NCBI RefSeq assembly: GCF_013377885.1
Contig: NZ_JABKAU010000018.1
Coordinates: forward strand, 1 to 64,000
DNA: 64,000 nt
Direction of reading: 5' to 3'
From: Hymenobacter lapidiphilus
Lineage (GTDB): Bacteria > Bacteroidota > Bacteroidia > Cytophagales > Hymenobacteraceae
Below the pieces are notes generated by a model. That model worked only from the letters and a program-made list of their open reading frames with translations. It was not told the DNA's origin and made no database searches. Made by a program: the position numbers and the translations under genes. How positions within the stretch are numbered: position 1 is the stretch's first letter; each line of letters starts with the position of its first letter. Positions 1 through 8,642 of this stretch are shown here, in pieces.

Positions 1-2
1 AG

Positions 3-374
3 CCACTACGGGCCGAACTGCTTACGGAGGGCGGCGGTGGTAGCCGCACGGCGTATTTTGCCAACGGCAAGAAATTCGAGCAGCAGATTCTGCGCTGGGA
101 GCCCAATACGTACTATTCCTTCCGCTTCAACCCCGAGCCCGGCTTTCGGGTGGGCTATGTATTTGAGCTGTCGGCGGGCATATTCCGGATGATGGCCGGA
201 GCCTACTAACTGCGCGAAGAGGCGGGTGGCACCATGCTAACGCTCCGCACCGAGTATAGCGTGCAACGTAATCTGCGGTGGCTGCTGCTGGCCCCGATTA
301 CAGCCGTATTACACTTGTTTCAGCGTTATTTGTTGCGCTCTATCCAACGAAACGCCGAACATGAGGCAGTTTAA
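3..374 (+). pseudogene. SRPBCC (START-like) protein, broken by an in-frame stop; 5' end outside window
   Basis: Reading from base 3 gives a continuous SRPBCC/polyketide-cyclase-like sequence (motifs RWEPNTYYSFRFNPEPGF, ELSAGIFRMMAGAY), then TAA at 207-209, then the same frame continues as LREEAGGTMLTLRTEYSV to a stop at 372-374. Both sides of the stop look like one protein, as the family needs the C-terminal helix (LLRSIQRNAEHEA). A single C-to-T change (CAA to TAA) would explain it. The true stop overlaps the start of the next SRPBCC gene by 14 bases, as expected for a coupled pair. It could be a genuine nonsense mutation or a base-call error; the start lies beyond the left edge. Confidence 0.6.
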
Positions 375-810
375 ATTCACGGAATCTATCCAGATTGCCC
401 GGCCGCAGCAGGAGGTGTTTGACTACACCCAGGACTACGGCCAACGGCTGAAGTGGGACACGTTTCTACGCGAAGCCGTGCTACTCGACGGGGCTACGGA
501 GGCGGGGTTGGGCGTGAAGTCGTGGTGCGTATCGAAGCACGGTATTGGTATGGAAACGGAGTACGTGTCGTTCAATTCGCCTCGCGTGGCAGCCGTAAAG
601 CTGACGCGGCCGGCCGGTCTGTTTCAGGCTTTCGCGGGCTCCTGGCGCTTCGAAGCCCTTTCTCCCGACCTTACCAACGCCACGTTTACCTATTCCTTCG
701 CTCTGCGTGGCCCTTTGCGGCTGTTCTCCCCTCTGGCCAGCTACGTGTTGCAACTAAACGTACGCGGAAGGCTGCGCGACCTGAAACAGATGCTGGAACA
801 ATCTACCTGA
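361..810 (+). CDS. SRPBCC family (START-like fold) protein
   Basis: 149 aa, the usual length of a one-domain polyketide cyclase/dehydrase-type protein that binds a small hydrophobic ligand in a helix-grip cavity. The N-terminus (FTESIQIARPQQEVFDYTQD) has the typical opening strand followed by the P..VFDY..D helix, and the last 20 residues form the long C-terminal helix. No signal peptide or membrane segment is visible, so it is probably cytoplasmic. It overlaps the end of another, interrupted SRPBCC frame, so the two were probably translated together. The ligand and reaction cannot be told from the sequence. Confidence 0.75.
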   Translation: MRQFKFTESIQIARPQQEVFDYTQDYGQRLKWDTFLREAVLLDGATEAGLGVKSWCVSKHGIGMETEYVSFNSPRVAAVKLTRPAGLFQAFAGSWRFEALSPDLTNATFTYSFALRGPLRLFSPLASYVLQLNVRGRLRDLKQMLEQST

Positions 811-845
811 TCCTGTTGGCCGCAAAATCCCCTCAACACCAACCT

Positions 846-1838
846 ATGCACTACCTCCCCAGCCCCGCTCGCTACGACGCTATGCCCTACCGCCGCTGCG
901 GCCGTAGCGGCCTGAAACTACCGGCCGTCTCGCTCGGCCTCTGGCACAACTTCGGCGACGTGGACGTGCTCAGTAACTTCCGTGCCATCCTACACCGCGC
1001 CTTCGACTCGGGCATCACGCACTTCGACCTGGCCAACAACTACGGCCCGCCGGCTGGCTCCGCCGAAACCAACTTCGGCCGCATTCTGAAGGAGGATTTT
1101 GGGGGCTACCGCGACGAGCTGGTGATTTCGACCAAGGCCGGCTACGACATGTGGCCCGGCCCCTACGGCGAGTGGGGCTCACGCAAATACCTGCTTTCCA
1201 GCCTCGATCAAAGCCTGAAACGGATGCGCCTGGAGTACGTCGATATCTTCTACTCGCACCGCTTCGACCCCGACACGCCGCTCGAAGAAACGATGGGCGC
1301 GCTGGCCCAGGCTGTGCGCCAGGGCAAGGCGCTGTACGTGGGCATCAGCAACTACGAGCCCGCCGAAGCTGCCGAGGCCATCCGGCTGCTGCGCGAGCTG
1401 GGCACGCCCTGCCTGATCCATCAGCCCAAGTACTCGCTGTTTGAGCGCAGTCCCGAAAACGGCCTGCTCGACTTGCTGGGCCACGAGGGTGTGGGCTGCA
1501 TTCCGTACTCGCCGCTGGCCCAGGGCCTACTCACGGGCAAGTACCTGCAGGGCATCCCCACCGATTCGCGGGTGGCCAAGGGCGTGGGCTTCCTCACCGA
1601 AAACAACCTCACCGAAGAGCGCCTGCGCCAGATTAACGGCCTGAACGAACTGGCCCAGAAGCGCGGCCAGAGCCTGGCCCAAATGGCCCTGGCCTGGGTG
1701 CTGCGCGACGAGCGGGTAATGTCGGTGCTCATCGGAGCCAGCCGCCCCGCGCAGCTCGACGACTCGTTGCGCTGCCTGGAGCAGCTGGCGTTCAGCGCCG
1801 AAGAGCTGGCGCAGATTGAGGGGATAGTGGGGAAGTAG
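846..1838 (+). CDS. Aldo/keto reductase, L-glyceraldehyde 3-phosphate reductase (YghZ/Gpr) type
   Basis: 330 aa TIM-barrel NADPH-dependent oxidoreductase. The catalytic tetrad of the family is visible as Asp and Tyr in FDLANNYGPP, Lys in ISTKAGY and His in FYSHRFD; the cofactor-binding end shows SVLIGASRPAQL. The start at 846 is preferred over the longer open frame because MHYLPSPARYDAMPYRRCGRSGLKLP matches the usual start of this family, which begins shortly before the first barrel strand. The closest well-known group is E. coli YghZ, which reduces L-glyceraldehyde 3-phosphate and other aldehydes; actual substrate here is inferred only. It follows the SRPBCC gene by 35 bases and converges on the S41 peptidase. 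Confidence 0.85.
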   Translation: MHYLPSPARYDAMPYRRCGRSGLKLPAVSLGLWHNFGDVDVLSNFRAILHRAFDSGITHFDLANNYGPPAGSAETNFGRILKEDFGGYRDELVISTKAGYDMWPGPYGEWGSRKYLLSSLDQSLKRMRLEYVDIFYSHRFDPDTPLEETMGALAQAVRQGKALYVGISNYEPAEAAEAIRLLRELGTPCLIHQPKYSLFERSPENGLLDLLGHEGVGCIPYSPLAQGLLTGKYLQGIPTDSRVAKGVGFLTENNLTEERLRQINGLNELAQKRGQSLAQMALAWVLRDERVMSVLIGASRPAQLDDSLRCLEQLAFSAEELAQIEGIVGK

Positions 1839-1845
1839 GGCCTTC

Positions 1846-1929
1846 CTGCAGCGGTTTATGGAGGGATTCGGGAGGGTTAAAAGGAGGTTCTCTCGTTACC
1901 TCTGCGCATCCCTCCGTAAGCCGCTGTAG
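1846..1929. terminator. Imperfect inverted repeat between convergent genes
   Basis: Arms of about 21 bases (CTGCAGCGGTTTATGGAGGGA and its near reverse complement ending at 1929) flank a 40-base centre. It fills the gap between the convergent aldo/keto reductase and S41 peptidase genes, so it may end transcription from both sides. No T-tract follows, so it may equally be a palindromic repeat. Confidence 0.4.
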
Positions 1930-1938
1930 GTAGGCTGA

Positions 1939-3723
1939 CTACCGTTTACTCAGAAGCCACTGCACGGCCCGTTCCAGCGCCGCATCCTGTTCGCGCGCCA
2001 GTTGCTGCCGGGTGGGCGTCACCAGCATGTCGGGAGCCAGCCCGCGGCCCTGGTAGGTCTCGCCCGTGGGCCGGACGCGGCGGCCAGTGAAACTCAGCTT
2101 GTACGTGCGGCCGATGGTGGCGAAGTTCATTTCGCCGTTGGTACCGCCCGTGGGCTGGCCCAGCAGCGGCCCAAGGTGGTTGTTACGGACTGTAGTAGCC
2201 ACCGTTTCGCTGTAGCTGTAAGTGTTGGGGCCGGTCAGGAACACTTTGGTCATGGCGAGCAGTGGCAGTTGCGGCAGTTCGGGGGCGCTGTTTCGAAACC
2301 GAAAAATGGCGTGGTTAAAGTTAGGCTGATGCAACAGGGGCGTGGCCGTGCTAATGGAGCGCAACGGCTTGGTACTAAAATGGGGCAGAATGCGCAGCAG
2401 CTCGTAATGGGGGCGGCGGCGCAAGTCAATTACTAGGCCCCGGGCGGCTTGTAGCTGCGGCAGCGCCCGTTGGAAATCTCTGTAGCGCAAGCGGGCCGCA
2501 TCGAGGTACACGAGGCCTCCGGCCAGCTCCCGCACTGGTGGCAGTTGGTGGTAGTTGCTGCCGCGTAGTTGCCGGAACGTCCAGCGGTGGGTGCGCGACT
2601 GGTCTGCGGAATCCTGAAACGTAAAATCTACCGCCCGATATTCGGCACCCATTATCGGGATAAGCTCTTGGGCTGCCAGCTGACGAGCTACCGCGGGCGA
2701 GGTAGCCGGGATTGTCAGGCGTAGCGAGCCCAGCAGCTGGCCTGTAATTTTGCCGTTCAGGTGGGTGAGTACCGCGCCGGGGGCTACGAGCGGCCGCAGT
2801 TGAGCGGGTATCTGGCGCACCACTACCGCGCTGTCTGCCAGTTCCAGCTGCAAGGCATACGGGGGCGGGCTGATATGCAGGCCAGTACGGGTGTTGGGCA
2901 CGAAGTTGATGTGGCGGTCGGGCAGGTGGGCCAGCATCCGGCGGGTGGCGTTTACAAGTTCGGTTTCAGTGGTGGCACGGGCGGCCCGGGGCAGGGCTTC
3001 GGTCAGCGCGTTGGCCCACCGGGCGCTATCGAGTACGGTGCGGTAGGGGTAGAAGTGACGGATAACGTTCCAGGTGAGCATCGTGGTGGCCAGCCGCTGC
3101 TCCTGGGTATCGGCCCGTAGCCGCCGTAACCGCCGGCCCGGCCGGTAGCGCAGTCGCTGCCGGTGCTGGGCCTCGGTGAGCACCAGTGGCAAAGTCAGGT
3201 GTAGCGAATCGGTGAGGTGCTCAGTGTAGTGCTGCTGCCCGGCTGGAAAAGATGCCGCTACTTCCGCTACCGAAATAGTCCGGATTCGGCTCTCGTAGCG
3301 TAGCCCGCTCAGGCGCATTAGGCCTTTCACCAACCCCATACCAGCTTTGTCAAGCCCTAAACCGTGATGCTCCCAGAAGTGGCCGACGGTAACCGTTGCC
3401 GGGTCAGCTGGGACAACTGAGGCGGGTGTGGCCAGCGAAATCGTGAAAACGGCCTCGGAAGCCAGGGAGCGCAGCAGACTGTTGAGCGTGGCAGCTAGCG
3501 CCTGATCGGTGCGGGCGCGGCGCACGGCCGGGATGGCGTGGGTGAGCACCGTTTCCCAGCGTACGCGGGCCGTGTGTCGGTTGGGATAGAAGTACTTGAG
3601 GTCGCCCACCGCCTTGGCCAGGGCCGTGAGGTTGCGGGTTTCGCGGGCCGTCAGGGTATCGGGTGGGGCGGAGGGAGTTGGGCGGGAGAGGGCCAGCAAC
3701 AAGAGCGGGAGGAAGACAGCCAA
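1939..3723 (-). CDS. Secreted S41 family (C-terminal-processing-type) peptidase
   Basis: About 594 aa. A hydrophobic leader (AVFLPLLLLALSRPTPSA) indicates export. The C-terminal third has the S41 fold: GLVYLDAARLRY, GLVIDLRRRPHYE, then TYSYSETVATTVRNN carrying the probable nucleophile Ser, then GQPTGGTNGEMNF and ending YQGRGLAPDMLVTP. The middle holds a PDZ-like stretch (PGAVLTHLNGKITGQLLGSL). The start is uncertain: the only ATG in frame lies at 3900, inside the neighbouring divergent gene, so the TTG at 3723 just before the leader is chosen. Family members cut peptides at exposed C-termini; the natural target is unknown. It is divergent from the DUF5117-type metalloprotease with about 160 bases between. 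Confidence 0.7.
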   Translation of the reverse strand: MAVFLPLLLLALSRPTPSAPPDTLTARETRNLTALAKAVGDLKYFYPNRHTARVRWETVLTHAIPAVRRARTDQALAATLNSLLRSLASEAVFTISLATPASVVPADPATVTVGHFWEHHGLGLDKAGMGLVKGLMRLSGLRYESRIRTISVAEVAASFPAGQQHYTEHLTDSLHLTLPLVLTEAQHRQRLRYRPGRRLRRLRADTQEQRLATTMLTWNVIRHFYPYRTVLDSARWANALTEALPRAARATTETELVNATRRMLAHLPDRHINFVPNTRTGLHISPPPYALQLELADSAVVVRQIPAQLRPLVAPGAVLTHLNGKITGQLLGSLRLTIPATSPAVARQLAAQELIPIMGAEYRAVDFTFQDSADQSRTHRWTFRQLRGSNYHQLPPVRELAGGLVYLDAARLRYRDFQRALPQLQAARGLVIDLRRRPHYELLRILPHFSTKPLRSISTATPLLHQPNFNHAIFRFRNSAPELPQLPLLAMTKVFLTGPNTYSYSETVATTVRNNHLGPLLGQPTGGTNGEMNFATIGRTYKLSFTGRRVRPTGETYQGRGLAPDMLVTPTRQQLAREQDAALERAVQWLLSKR

Positions 3724-3881
3724 TGGAACTCGGGTTGTGAATAATGCTGGCAGGAGTCCGGCGGCTGGTTGGAGGTTGCAGTTGCTGCCAGCAAGTCGGG
3801 CACCACGCAAGCCGCCGGTCGGGTAGTGCGTTTCCCGTGCTACCTTACCGCTCCTTGCCACTATGCAACCGCACCCCGCCC

Positions 3882-6320
3882 GTGACCAAATTCTACGCAT
3901 TACTGCTAAGCCTGCTGCTGCTGGCGGCCCACGGTCTGAAGGCCCAGACCCTAGCCGAAAAAACCAAAGGGCTGCAGAAATTCGAGGGCTTCTTTCCCTT
4001 TTATTGGGATGAGAAAACCGGCCGTATTCTGCTCGAAATCGACAAGCTCGACCAAGAGATTCTCTACGTCAGCAGCCTGCCCCACGGCGTGGGCTCCAAC
4101 GATTTGGGGCTGGATAGAGGCCAGATTGGGCAGACGCGTATCGTGAAATTCGTGCGCAGCGGCCCCAAAATCCTGCTGCTCCAGCCCAACTATGACTACC
4201 GCGCCGTGAGTCCCAACCCCGACGAGCGCAAGTCGGTGGAGCAGGCCTTTGCCCGGTCGGTTATCTGGGGCTTCAAGGCCGAAGCGCGGGAGGGCAACCG
4301 GGTGCTGGTCGACCTCACGCCCTTTCTGCTGCGCGACTCCCACCAGCTCGGCGACAAGCTGGAGGAGCTCAAGCAGGGCAGTTATAAGGCCGAGGAAAGT
4401 CGCTCGGCCGTGTTCCTGCCCAACACCAAGGGCTTCCCGCAAAACGTGGAGTTTGAGTCGATGGTGACGCTGGTGGGCAAGGCCAAGGGCCGCGAAATCA
4501 GCTCCGTCACGCCCGACCCTAGCGCCCTCACGGTGCACCTGCATCACTCCTTCATTCAGCTCCCTGATTCCGGCTACCAGCCCCGCGCCTTCGACCCCCG
4601 CGCCGGCTTCTACGCCAACGAATTCGCCGACTACGCCACCCCCATCGATCAGCCGCTGATGCAGCGCCAACTGGTGCGCCACCGGCTGCGCAAGAAGGAC
4701 CCCACAGCGGCCGTGAGTGAGGCCGTGGAGCCGCTGGTGTACTACCTCGACCGGGGCGCGCCCGAACCCGTGCGCTCAGCCCTGCTGGAAGGCGCCGCGT
4801 GGTGGAACCAGGCCTTTGAGGCGGCCGGCTACCGCAACGCCTTCCAGGTGAAGCTGCTGCCCGAAGACGCCGACGCGATGGACATTCGCTACAATGTTAT
4901 TCAGTGGGTGCATCGCTCCACTAGGGGCTGGTCGTACGGGGCGAGTATCGTGGACCCGCGCACCGGTGAAATTATCAAGGGCCAAGTGTCGCTGGGCTCG
5001 TTGCGGGTGCGCCAGGACTACCTGATTGCCGAGGGGCTGCTGCAACCCTACCAGGGCGATGGGCAGCCCACCAATCCGGCCATGCTGCAAATGGCAGTGG
5101 CCCGCCTGCGACAACTGGCCGCCCACGAGGTGGGCCACACGCTGGGCCTCTACCACAACTACGCCGCCAGCCCCCAGGAGCGGGCTTCGGTGATGGATTA
5201 TCCCATGCCCCGCATCCTGATGCGCCCCGACGGCAGCATCGACCTGAGCCAAGCTTACGCCGCCGGCATTGGCAGCTGGGATAAGCGGGCCATTCTCTAC
5301 GGCTACCAGGATTTTGGGTCGCTGGCCGCCGAAAAAACGGCCCTGCCCGCCATCATGCGCCAGACCCTGGCCGAGGGCTTCGCCTTTATGGCTGATGCCG
5401 ACGCCCGGGCCGCCGGCGGGGCCCACCCCACGGCCCACCTCTGGGACGATGGCGCTAACGCCGCCGACGAGCTGAACCGCTTGATGGATGTGCGCGGGCA
5501 GCTGCTGGCCCGCTTCTCCGAAAAAGCCCTGGCCCCGGGCCGGCCGATGGCGCTTCTGGAAGAAGTGCTGGTGCCCATTTACCTGCTCCAGCGCTACCAG
5601 GTAGAGGCGGCGGCCAAGCAGGTGGGTGGCCTCTACTACACCTACGCTCTGAAAGGCGACGGCCAGACCATTACGAAGCTGGTGCCGCCCGCCGAGCAGT
5701 GGAAGGCCGTGGAAGCCCTGCTACGCACGATTTCGCCCCGCGAGCTGGCCCTATCGGAGGAGCTGCTGGCCAAGATTCCGCCCCGGCCCGTGAACTATGG
5801 CCGCTCCCGCGAAACCTTCCCCACCCGCACCGGCCTGACCTTCGACGCCCTGGGTGCGGCCGAATCGGCGGCGGCTACCACGCTGGAGTTTCTGCTGAAC
5901 CCCCAGCGGGCGGCCCGCCTGGAAGACTACCACGCCCGCCACCCCGAACAGCCCGGCCTGAGCGCCGTGCTCGACAAGCTGCTGGCCGCCACCTGGCACG
6001 CCCGCCCCGAAACCGGCCCGGCCGGCGAGCTACAGCGCCTCGTGCAGCTACTCACGCTCCGGCAGCTGCTCACCTTGGCCGCCACGCCCACGGCTCCGAT
6101 GGGTGTGCGGGCCCTGGTAGCTCTCAAAATAGATAGGTTGAAAACCCAGCTCGAAAAAAGCCAGAAATCAGCCAAAAACGAAAGCCAGCGCGCTACGGGC
6201 CTATTCGCCCTACGCACTATCGGAGAGTTCGAGGAAAACCCCGAGAAGTTTCAGCCCACGCCCGCCCTAACCATGCCCGACGGTGCCCCCATCGGCTCCG
6301 ATGACTGCGGGGTTTGGTAA
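3882..6320 (+). CDS. Zinc-dependent metalloprotease, DUF5117/DUF4953 type
   Basis: About 812 aa from a GTG start. The leader VTKFYALLLSLLLLAAHGLKAQ is a clear signal peptide, which is why this start is chosen over the longer frame from 3744. The zinc site is the extended metzincin-like motif HEVGHTLGLYH at residues 415-425, followed by a turn containing SVMDYPMPR (Met-turn-like). The N-terminal half (LQKFEGFFPFYWDEKTGRI, LYVSSLPHGVGSNDLGLDRG) is the DUF5117 module typical of large secreted proteases of Bacteroidota. It probably acts outside the inner membrane on proteins; substrate unknown. A TACCTTAC box at 3840 could be part of the promoter shared with the divergent S41 gene. Confidence 0.85.
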   Translation: MTKFYALLLSLLLLAAHGLKAQTLAEKTKGLQKFEGFFPFYWDEKTGRILLEIDKLDQEILYVSSLPHGVGSNDLGLDRGQIGQTRIVKFVRSGPKILLLQPNYDYRAVSPNPDERKSVEQAFARSVIWGFKAEAREGNRVLVDLTPFLLRDSHQLGDKLEELKQGSYKAEESRSAVFLPNTKGFPQNVEFESMVTLVGKAKGREISSVTPDPSALTVHLHHSFIQLPDSGYQPRAFDPRAGFYANEFADYATPIDQPLMQRQLVRHRLRKKDPTAAVSEAVEPLVYYLDRGAPEPVRSALLEGAAWWNQAFEAAGYRNAFQVKLLPEDADAMDIRYNVIQWVHRSTRGWSYGASIVDPRTGEIIKGQVSLGSLRVRQDYLIAEGLLQPYQGDGQPTNPAMLQMAVARLRQLAAHEVGHTLGLYHNYAASPQERASVMDYPMPRILMRPDGSIDLSQAYAAGIGSWDKRAILYGYQDFGSLAAEKTALPAIMRQTLAEGFAFMADADARAAGGAHPTAHLWDDGANAADELNRLMDVRGQLLARFSEKALAPGRPMALLEEVLVPIYLLQRYQVEAAAKQVGGLYYTYALKGDGQTITKLVPPAEQWKAVEALLRTISPRELALSEELLAKIPPRPVNYGRSRETFPTRTGLTFDALGAAESAAATTLEFLLNPQRAARLEDYHARHPEQPGLSAVLDKLLAATWHARPETGPAGELQRLVQLLTLRQLLTLAATPTAPMGVRALVALKIDRLKTQLEKSQKSAKNESQRATGLFALRTIGEFEENPEKFQPTPALTMPDGAPIGSDDCGVW

Positions 6321-6401
6321 TGAAGCCGGACTAATAAGATTTCGATTGCAACTCTAAATCTAACCAAGGTATCTGACCAAGCAGACCAATTAATCCTTTC
6401 C

Positions 6402-7778
6402 ATGCTACTCCGCTACCTCACGCTGACTATATTTTTTGCGTTATCAACATTATCCGGAGCCGCCCAAACCCGCGCGAAGAGGCATGTGCAACAACAGCTG
6501 AATCGGGTTGCTTCTGTTGAGCCAGATTACCACGATAACGCGGATTTAGCGGCTTTTGGAGAAGCTGTTGGCGATGCCCGCATCGTGATGCTAGGGGAGC
6601 AGGACCACGGCGATGGAGCCACCTTCACCGCCAAAACCAGACTCGTCAAGTATTTGCACGAACAAAAAGGCTTCAACGTGTTAGCCTTCGAAGGCGACCT
6701 CTTTGCCTTGAACCAGGGTTGGGAGAAAGTGGCTGGCACCCCCGCTGCACAAGCGGCTTTTTTGAATAGCAACATTTACCGCTATTGGTCTGCTTGCCAG
6801 CAATGCGACAATCTCCTTTACCAGTATGTGCCGCAGACAACGAGTACCCCGCACCCGTTGCATATTTCGGGCTTTGATAACCAGCTGTACAGCAGCTTTA
6901 GCAAGGGCCATTTTCCGCAGTACCTACACGATTTGCTGGCGAAGAACCAGCTAGATTTTATTAAGACCAGTACCTACCAGCAATTCTTCCGGCCTTTCGT
7001 GGATACGCTATTGGTGTCCACCAATTTCATTACCGGAAAATTGGACTTGGACAACCAGATGCATGGGCTAGCAATCCGTGACAAGCATGCCAAGCTGCAA
7101 CGCTTTGAAACCTGCCTTGACACGATTACGGCGCAATTATCTCCCCATTTGAGCGCTGGGTCGTTCGACCGGCTATTACTGCGCAACCTTTACGCACTGG
7201 CCCAGGAAAGCGCCGCTTATACCGAGGACCATAACACCACCTACAACGTGCGGGATGCTCAAATGGCCGATAATCTTGACTGGCTGGTAAATACAAAGTT
7301 CGCCGGCGAAAAAATCATTGTCTGGGCAGCAAGTTCCCATATAACGAAAGGCAAAGCCAGCGACTATCTCGTGCAAGGCCGATTGCCGGCTACGCAGCAA
7401 GTCCAAATTCGGGCAGAGCTTGCGGCAATACGTCCAATGGGATTGGTATTTACGGGAGATGCACGTAATCGGGCGCAGACCTATATACTTGGATTCACCT
7501 CGGGTAGTGGCATGAGCCAGCGTACTACCGTGCGTGCGCCCACGGTACTGCCTTCGCCTAGTAAGAACAGTTTGGAAAGCTGGCTGCCTGCTGATGTAGC
7601 GTATGGGTTTATTGACTTTAAACCCCTGCAGAGCCAACAGCTTCCACCCGAATACTTCGCTATGAAGGGCAAGGGTCACCAGATAATTTATGCTAACTGG
7701 CCCAACTTTTACGATGGAATTTTCTATCTGCGCACGATGACTCCCTGCTTGCCAACCAGCTTCAAGCCTATTAAATGA
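6402..7778 (+). CDS. Secreted erythromycin esterase family protein
   Basis: 458 aa with a signal peptide (LRYLTLTIFFALSTLSGAAQ). The family signature is present: VMLGEQDHGDGATF followed by the helix KTRLVKYLHEQKGF and the strand NVLAFEGD, which supply the His and Glu of the active centre; further on, IIVWAASSHITKG matches the second conserved His strand. Members include macrolide esterases, but most Bacteroidota members have no known substrate and resistance should not be assumed. Base composition is noticeably more AT-rich than both neighbours, which suggests a more recent arrival. It stands alone, 81 bases after the metalloprotease. Confidence 0.8.
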   Translation: MLLRYLTLTIFFALSTLSGAAQTRAKRHVQQQLNRVASVEPDYHDNADLAAFGEAVGDARIVMLGEQDHGDGATFTAKTRLVKYLHEQKGFNVLAFEGDLFALNQGWEKVAGTPAAQAAFLNSNIYRYWSACQQCDNLLYQYVPQTTSTPHPLHISGFDNQLYSSFSKGHFPQYLHDLLAKNQLDFIKTSTYQQFFRPFVDTLLVSTNFITGKLDLDNQMHGLAIRDKHAKLQRFETCLDTITAQLSPHLSAGSFDRLLLRNLYALAQESAAYTEDHNTTYNVRDAQMADNLDWLVNTKFAGEKIIVWAASSHITKGKASDYLVQGRLPATQQVQIRAELAAIRPMGLVFTGDARNRAQTYILGFTSGSGMSQRTTVRAPTVLPSPSKNSLESWLPADVAYGFIDFKPLQSQQLPPEYFAMKGKGHQIIYANWPNFYDGIFYLRTMTPCLPTSFKPIK

Positions 7779-7786
7779 ACGAGTAG

Positions 7787-8188
7787 TTACCGACCAGCCG
7801 GGTTAGGGGCGTCAGTAGCGGCCCAGTCGCCGCCGAGGGCGCGGTACAGGTCGATGAGCTGCAGGAACTGCTGGCGGCGAGTGTCGCTGAGTTCCAACTC
7901 GGCTTCGAGCACGCTGCGCTGGGCACTGACGACTGTGAGGTAGGTGGCGTAGCTGGCCTTGAACAGGTCGTCGGAGATGCTCACGGCCTTCTGGAGGACC
8001 TCCACTTCCTACAGTTGCAGCTCGAACACGCGCTGGTAGTTCCCGATGCCGCGCAGGTTGGTGCTCACTTCCTCGAAACCTACCTGAACGGCCTTCTGGT
8101 AGGTGCTGTAGGCAATCTGTTGCTAGACCACCGAGCGGCGGTAACCGGCTCGCAGCTCGGCGCGGTTGAACACTGGGGGTGACAAACT
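7787..8188 (-). pseudogene. Decayed C-terminal fragment of a TolC-family outer membrane efflux protein
   Basis: Read on the minus strand, the region gives PVFNRAELRAGYRRSVV, a stop, QQIAYSTYQKAVQVGFEEV...YQRVFELQL, a second stop, then EVEVLQKAVSISDDLFKASY...LIDLYRALGGDW to the end. This is the typical C-terminal quarter of an RND outer-membrane factor (P.FNR.....Y; LY.ALGGGW), interrupted by at least two stops in one frame. Nothing TolC-like is seen upstream of about 8188, so the N-terminal three quarters are deleted. No adaptor or pump gene is adjacent; an intact RND operon lies at 44-50 kb. Confidence 0.75.
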
Positions 8189-8642
8189 GGCTAACAGCAA
8201 CCAACGGAAACGGGAGAGCAGGGGCAGGGGTATTGGAGAGGAGTTGGGGACGAAAGAAGTGCGTATGACGGCAGCCCGACGGCACAAAAGTCATTCCCCG
8301 GCTACTCCCGCCCCAGGAGCAAAGCCGGCAATCCGGCCTCATTAGGGGCGAGAAACCGTTTGGAACCGCTGATTTTATAGGATGAAGCTGTTTAGAAAGT
8401 CAAAAGAACATCATGCTTCATCTGGCGTCCTAACTGATTCCTGGTACTTCCTAAACAGCTTCGATGTATATGTAGGATGATGGATGCTGTATGAGCTGGT
8501 TGATAGAAAGGAAATCCCAGCGCCAGCGCCGGGAATAATTCCCAATAAATCGGTAGTGCCTGACGGGTGACTGATATTCGCGGTAGCAGAACGCTTTTGG
8601 GGAGAGAAGTTACCGCTGCATCTTCAGGTTTGCTCCGACTAC
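8189..8642. other. Gene-free stretch holding one palindromic repeat
   Basis: Between the TolC remnant and the kinase gene no credible gene is seen on either strand. A 95-codon minus-strand frame (8392-8679) spans a repeat and has no recognisable domain. The only structured item is the inverted repeat at 8384-8462; the rest shows no recognisable signal. Confidence 0.5.
8384..8462. repeat. Short copy of palindromic repeat family A
   Basis: Terminal arms GAAGCTGTTTAGAAAGT and ACTTCCTAAACAGCTTC pair over 16 of 17 positions. The inner left part (AGTCAAAAGAACATCATGC, continuing as TTCATCTGGCG) matches the reverse complement of the right end of the longer copy at 10909-11080, so this is an internally deleted copy of the same element. 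Confidence 0.65.

Noticed and set aside
6402..7778. Macrolide resistance gene
   Set aside because: Only the fold family is supported; exported Bacteroidota members have no shown macrolide activity.
7812..8342. 176-codon minus-strand frame
   Set aside because: Wrong frame across the TolC remnant; composition is that of a shadow.
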